Source of the DNA: Solimonas thermocellulolyticum
Lineage (GTDB): Bacteria > Pseudomonadota > Gammaproteobacteria > Nevskiales > Nevskiaceae
DNA: 64,000 bases
Assembly: GCF_040327995.1 (NCBI RefSeq)
Contig: NZ_JBEPIJ010000014.1
Coordinates: 19,583 to 83,582, forward strand
Direction: 5' to 3'
Shown piece by piece: positions 60,281 to 64,000 of the stretch; within the stretch, counting starts at the first letter, position 1, and each line of letters begins with the position of its first letter. The position numbers were made by a program, and so were the translations under genes. The notes under the pieces were generated by a model. It had not been told where the DNA came from. It did not search any database and saw only the letters and a program-made list of their open reading frames with translations.

Positions 60281-62779
60281 ATGAACCGCCGACTCCCCGA
60301 CCTGCCTGTTGTTGAAGCGGTGCCGCGCCTGCGCACGGCGCTGGCGCAGGGCTGTGCCGTGCTGTCCGCGCCGCCGGGTTCGGGCAAGACCACGGTGATC
60401 CCGCTGGCACTGCTCGATGAAGCTTGGCTGGCCGGGCAGCGCATCGTCATGCTCGAGCCGCGGCGCGTCGCGGCGCGCGCGGCCGCCGCGCGCATGGCGA
60501 GCCTCTGCGGCGAGGCGGTGGGCGAAACCGTCGGCTATCAGGTGCGCTTCGAGCGCAAGGTGTCGGCGCGCACGCGCATCGAGGTCGTGACCGAGGGCCT
60601 GCTCGCGCGGCGCCTGCAGGCCGATCCGGAGCTGCCGGGCGTTGGCCTGCTGATCTTCGACGAGTTCCACGAGCGCTCGCTGGACGCTGATCTTGCGCTG
60701 GCGCTGGCGCTGGATGTGCGCGCGAACCTGCGGCCGGAGCTGCGCATCTTGGTGATGTCGGCGACGCTGGACGTTGCCCGCGTTTCAGGGTTGCTCGGTG
60801 ACGCGCCGGTAGTCGAGAGCGGCGGGCGCCCGTTCGAGGTCGAGCTGCGCTACGCGCCGCCGCGGGCGGATCTCGATCACGCCGGCGCGGTGGCGCAGGC
60901 GGTGTACACGGCCTTGCACGAGACGACGGGCGACGTGCTCGCCTTTCTGCCGGGTGCCCGCGAGATTCGCGGCGCGCAGCGTCTATTGAGCGAGAAACTC
61001 ACCGATCGCATCGGTCTGTATCCGCTGTACGGCGAACTCGGCCCGCGCGAGCAGGACGCGGCGCTCGCCGCCGACCCCCACGGCCGGCGCAAGGTGATTC
61101 TGGCGACCAACATCGCGCAGACCAGTCTGACCGTCGACGGGGTGCGCACCGTGGTCGACGGCGGCCTGGTGCGCGTCGCGCGCTTCGATCTGGGCGCGGG
61201 TGCCAACCGCCTCGATACCGAACGGGTCTCGCGCGCGTCCGCCGATCAGCGCGCCGGCCGCGCCGGGCGTCTGGGCCCCGGCGTCTGCTACCGGCTGTGG
61301 AGCCGCGAGCAGCAGGCGCGGTTGCCCGCGCATGACACCCCGGAGATTCTCGTTGCCGACCTGACCCGCTTTGCGCTCGAACTCGCGGCCTGGGGCGTGC
61401 GCGATCCGGCGACGCTCGCCCTGCTCGATGCGCCGCCGCAGACGTCCTGGCGTTATGCGTGCGAGTTGCTGCGCGAACTCGGCGCCATCGACGGCGAGGC
61501 CCGCATCACCGCACACGGCCGCGCACTCTTGCGGCTGCCGGCGCTGCCGCGGCGTGCGCAGATGCTGCTCGGCGCGCACGCGCACGGCCTCGGCGCGCTG
61601 GCCTGCTGGGTCGCCGCAGTGCTCGACGAACGTGAGGCCGGCAGCCTCGATCTGGCCGATGCCGTCGAGCAGCATCTGCGCGAGCGCGGCGAGCCGGCGG
61701 CGCTGCGGCGTGTGCGCGAGGCGGTGCGGCAGATGCAGCGGCTGCTCGGCATCGATGCGATCGCCGCGGTATCGGCCGATCGCCTGTCGGCGGCCGAGGT
61801 CGCGCGCATCGTCGCCTGGGCGTATCCGGAACGCATCGCGCGGCGCCGACCCGGCGTGCGCGGGCACGGCGAGCTGGCCTATCAGTGCGCGGACGGCGGC
61901 GAGGCCACGCTGGCGCCGTCCGATGCGCTGGCGGCCAGCGAGTGGCTGGCGATCGCGCACTGGAGCGTCGATGGCGGCACATCGGCGCGCCGCATCCGCT
62001 TTGCGGCGGTGCCGGACGTCGCCCAGCTCCTGGACGATCACCCGCCGCGGATCGAACCACGTGTGCACTGGGATGCGCGCGCCCAGGCCGTCGTCGCCGA
62101 ACGGCAGTCACGGCTCGGCGCGCTGATCGTGGAGCGCAAGCCGCTGGCGGCGCCTGCCGGCGCGGCGGTCGCCGCGGCGATGTGTGAGGGCGTACGCTCG
62201 CTCGGCCTCGATGCGCTGCCGTGGACCGAGGCGGCGCGCCAGATACAGGCGCGGGTGATGTCACTGCGCGCCTGGCGGGCCGACGAGGACTGGCCCGATC
62301 TGGGCGACGACGCCCTGCTGGCGCGGCTCGACGAATGGCTGTTGCCGCATCTGGACGGCATCACCCGGCGCGATCATCTGTCGCGGCTCGATCTGGCGAC
62401 GATCCTGCGCCAGCAACTCGATGACGGGCAGCAGCAGCGGCTCGACCGGCTGGCGCCGACGCACCTCGCGGTGCCCACCGGCTCGCGCATCCGCCTGGAC
62501 TACCGGCCGCCCGAGCCGCCGGTGCTCGCCGTCAAGCTGCAGGAGATGTTCGGCTGTGCGCAGACACCGACGGTGAACGAGAGGCGCATGCCGGTGGTGC
62601 TGCATCTGCTGTCGCCGGCGCAGCGGCCGGTGGCGGTCACGCAGGATCTCGCCGGATTCTGGCGGTGCGGCTATGCGGACGTGCGCAAGGATCTGCGTGG
62701 CCGCTATCCCAAGCATCCGTGGCCGGAGGATCCGCTCGCCGCCGTGCCGACCCGGCGCGCCAAGCCCCGCAGCGGCTGA
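60281..62779 (+). CDS. hrpB: HrpB DEAH-box-type helicase
   Basis: An 832-residue ATP-dependent helicase of the HrpB family. Walker A is PPGSGKT (31-37) and the DEAH-type box is DEFH (126-129). SATLD (motif III), ATNIAQTSLTVDGV (motif V) and QRAGRAGR (motif VI) follow, with the HrpB C-terminal domain (YPKHPWPEDP at the end). The biological role of HrpB is not well defined. ATG 60281 (MNRRLPDLPV) is preferred to the frame start at 60236. Confidence 0.94.
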   Translation: MNRRLPDLPVVEAVPRLRTALAQGCAVLSAPPGSGKTTVIPLALLDEAWLAGQRIVMLEPRRVAARAAAARMASLCGEAVGETVGYQVRFERKVSARTRIEVVTEGLLARRLQADPELPGVGLLIFDEFHERSLDADLALALALDVRANLRPELRILVMSATLDVARVSGLLGDAPVVESGGRPFEVELRYAPPRADLDHAGAVAQAVYTALHETTGDVLAFLPGAREIRGAQRLLSEKLTDRIGLYPLYGELGPREQDAALAADPHGRRKVILATNIAQTSLTVDGVRTVVDGGLVRVARFDLGAGANRLDTERVSRASADQRAGRAGRLGPGVCYRLWSREQQARLPAHDTPEILVADLTRFALELAAWGVRDPATLALLDAPPQTSWRYACELLRELGAIDGEARITAHGRALLRLPALPRRAQMLLGAHAHGLGALACWVAAVLDEREAGSLDLADAVEQHLRERGEPAALRRVREAVRQMQRLLGIDAIAAVSADRLSAAEVARIVAWAYPERIARRRPGVRGHGELAYQCADGGEATLAPSDALAASEWLAIAHWSVDGGTSARRIRFAAVPDVAQLLDDHPPRIEPRVHWDARAQAVVAERQSRLGALIVERKPLAAPAGAAVAAAMCEGVRSLGLDALPWTEAARQIQARVMSLRAWRADEDWPDLGDDALLARLDEWLLPHLDGITRRDHLSRLDLATILRQQLDDGQQQRLDRLAPTHLAVPTGSRIRLDYRPPEPPVLAVKLQEMFGCAQTPTVNERRMPVVLHLLSPAQRPVAVTQDLAGFWRCGYADVRKDLRGRYPKHPWPEDPLAAVPTRRAKPRSG

Positions 62780-62799
62780 TGCCGCCGAGCAGGTTTGTC

Positions 62800-62828
62800 T
62801 TGACGCCCCCGGTGGACCCGACCACAAT
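62800..62828 (+). promoter_or_regulatory. Promoter of the tRNA-Tyr/Gly/Thr-tuf cluster
   Basis: TTGACG (62800-62805), a 17-bp spacer and CACAAT (62823-62828). A GC-rich discriminator (GCGGCC) follows, the kind associated with stringent control of stable RNA genes. The first tRNA begins 41 bases downstream. Confidence 0.75.
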
Positions 62829-62869
62829 ACGCGGCCCTTTCGGGGCGTACGCGCCTCGGCAGGCCCGGC

Positions 62870-62956
<87 letters not shown>

Positions 62957-63157
62957 GTCATTGAAGTGCGGTAGCGAGATCGTAAGGGTGTTCTCGGGCG
63001 GTGTGGCGGTGCGTGATCCGCGGCTGCCGAGAGGGCGGGTTCGGCGGCATCGCGGACGAGGTCGAGGCTCGCCGCAGGTCCGCTGGACTCGTGACGGGGC
63101 TCAAGGCCGTTTTCCTTGCTCGCGCCGTCGAATGTGGTATTGCTGTTGCGGCGTGAA

Positions 63158-63231
63158 GCGGGTGTAGCTCAATGGTAGAGCAGAAGCCTTCCAAGCTTAC
63201 GACGAGGGTTCGATTCCCTTCACCCGCTCCA
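63158..63231 (+). tRNA. tRNA-Gly (TCC)
   Basis: A 74-nt tRNA: acceptor GCGGGTG paired with CACCCGC, anticodon loop CTTCCAA (anticodon TCC), T arm GGTTCGATTCC, encoded CCA. The 201 bp between it and tRNA-Tyr holds no gene; a weak promoter-like pair (TTGCTC about 63116, TATTGC about 63138) may add transcription. Confidence 0.96.
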
Positions 63232-63259
63232 GACGTTGATGGTGAGGCGGTTCGTTGAG

Positions 63260-63335
63260 GCCCACGTAGCTCAGTCGGTAGAGCACACCCTTGGTAAGGG
63301 TGAGGTCATCGGTTCGATTCCGATCGTGGGCACCA
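63260..63335 (+). tRNA. tRNA-Thr (GGT)
   Basis: A 76-nt tRNA: acceptor GCCCACG paired with CGTGGGC, anticodon loop TTGGTAA (anticodon GGT), T arm GGTTCGATTCC, encoded CCA. It is 28 bp after tRNA-Gly and 41 bp before tuf, the standard thrT-tufB arrangement. Confidence 0.97.
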
Positions 63336-63376
63336 TTGTTCAGGCCACGTGACCCAAGAAGATTGGAGCCGTAAAC

Positions 63377-64000
<624 letters not shown>

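Overview
The window is GC-rich (island and core alike), densely packed bacterial DNA with very short or overlapping gene junctions. Gene order points to a gammaproteobacterial chromosome. Four core blocks match arrangements I know from Pseudomonas and relatives: asmA-mutY-yggX-tRNA-Phe; xthA/pyrE next to argB-dut-coaBC-radC; birA-coaX followed by tRNA-Tyr, tRNA-Gly, tRNA-Thr and tuf; and thiG-trmB. The many short-chain dehydrogenases, SnoaL-like proteins, alpha/beta hydrolases and a lower meta-cleavage pathway suit an environmental degrader of aromatic or steroid-type compounds (Nevskiales- or Immundisolibacter-like). I cannot resolve the genus from sequence alone.

Layout. (1) Bases 1 to about 11,200 are accessory DNA. 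They hold a mercury-resistance operon (merR partial, merT, merP, a GDCCVxC protein), a TetR-controlled operon of small stress or detoxification-type proteins, and a stack of broken mobile elements: a serine recombinase that has lost its catalytic end, an IS3 fragment, an ISL3 fragment and a complete but degenerate IS21. A SulP anion transporter and a ribbon-helix-helix protein follow. The block stops at the 3' end of a tRNA-Phe gene, a common island attachment site. (2) 11.4-27.1 kb is core housekeeping: oxidative DNA repair (mutY, yggX, xthA), thiamine (thiS, thiG), tRNA modification, prkB, ampG, pyrE, argB, dut, coaBC and radC. (3) 27.2-42.1 kb is mostly catabolic and signalling: an SDR/sulfotransferase/DUF1214 operon, a histidine kinase with a tandem-receiver regulator, and a hydrolase-hydratase-dehydrogenase-aldolase operon that turns a meta-cleavage product into pyruvate and acyl-CoA. 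(4) 42.1-53.2 kb carries a DUF3604 lipoprotein/peptidyl-prolyl isomerase/HupE cluster, an SDR-SnoaL pair, purD, two more hydrolases and a second PHP-type lipoprotein. (5) 53.2-64 kb returns to the core: DUF4197, an M61 peptidase, plsY-birA-coaX, an orphan TadG-like protein, hrpB, and the tRNA-Tyr/Gly/Thr-tuf cluster.

The most unusual item is the EF-Tu gene at the right edge. It sits at the standard tufB position, but its switch I (effector) loop is rebuilt: the near-universal RGIT-type motif is replaced and about five residues are inserted, while the other GTPase motifs are intact. Other points of interest are a merT start placed exactly at the predicted transcription start (possible leaderless mRNA), thiS and thiG split onto opposite strands by a tRNA, a receiver domain with Glu at the phospho-acceptor position, and a fossil junction showing an earlier recombinase-element event.
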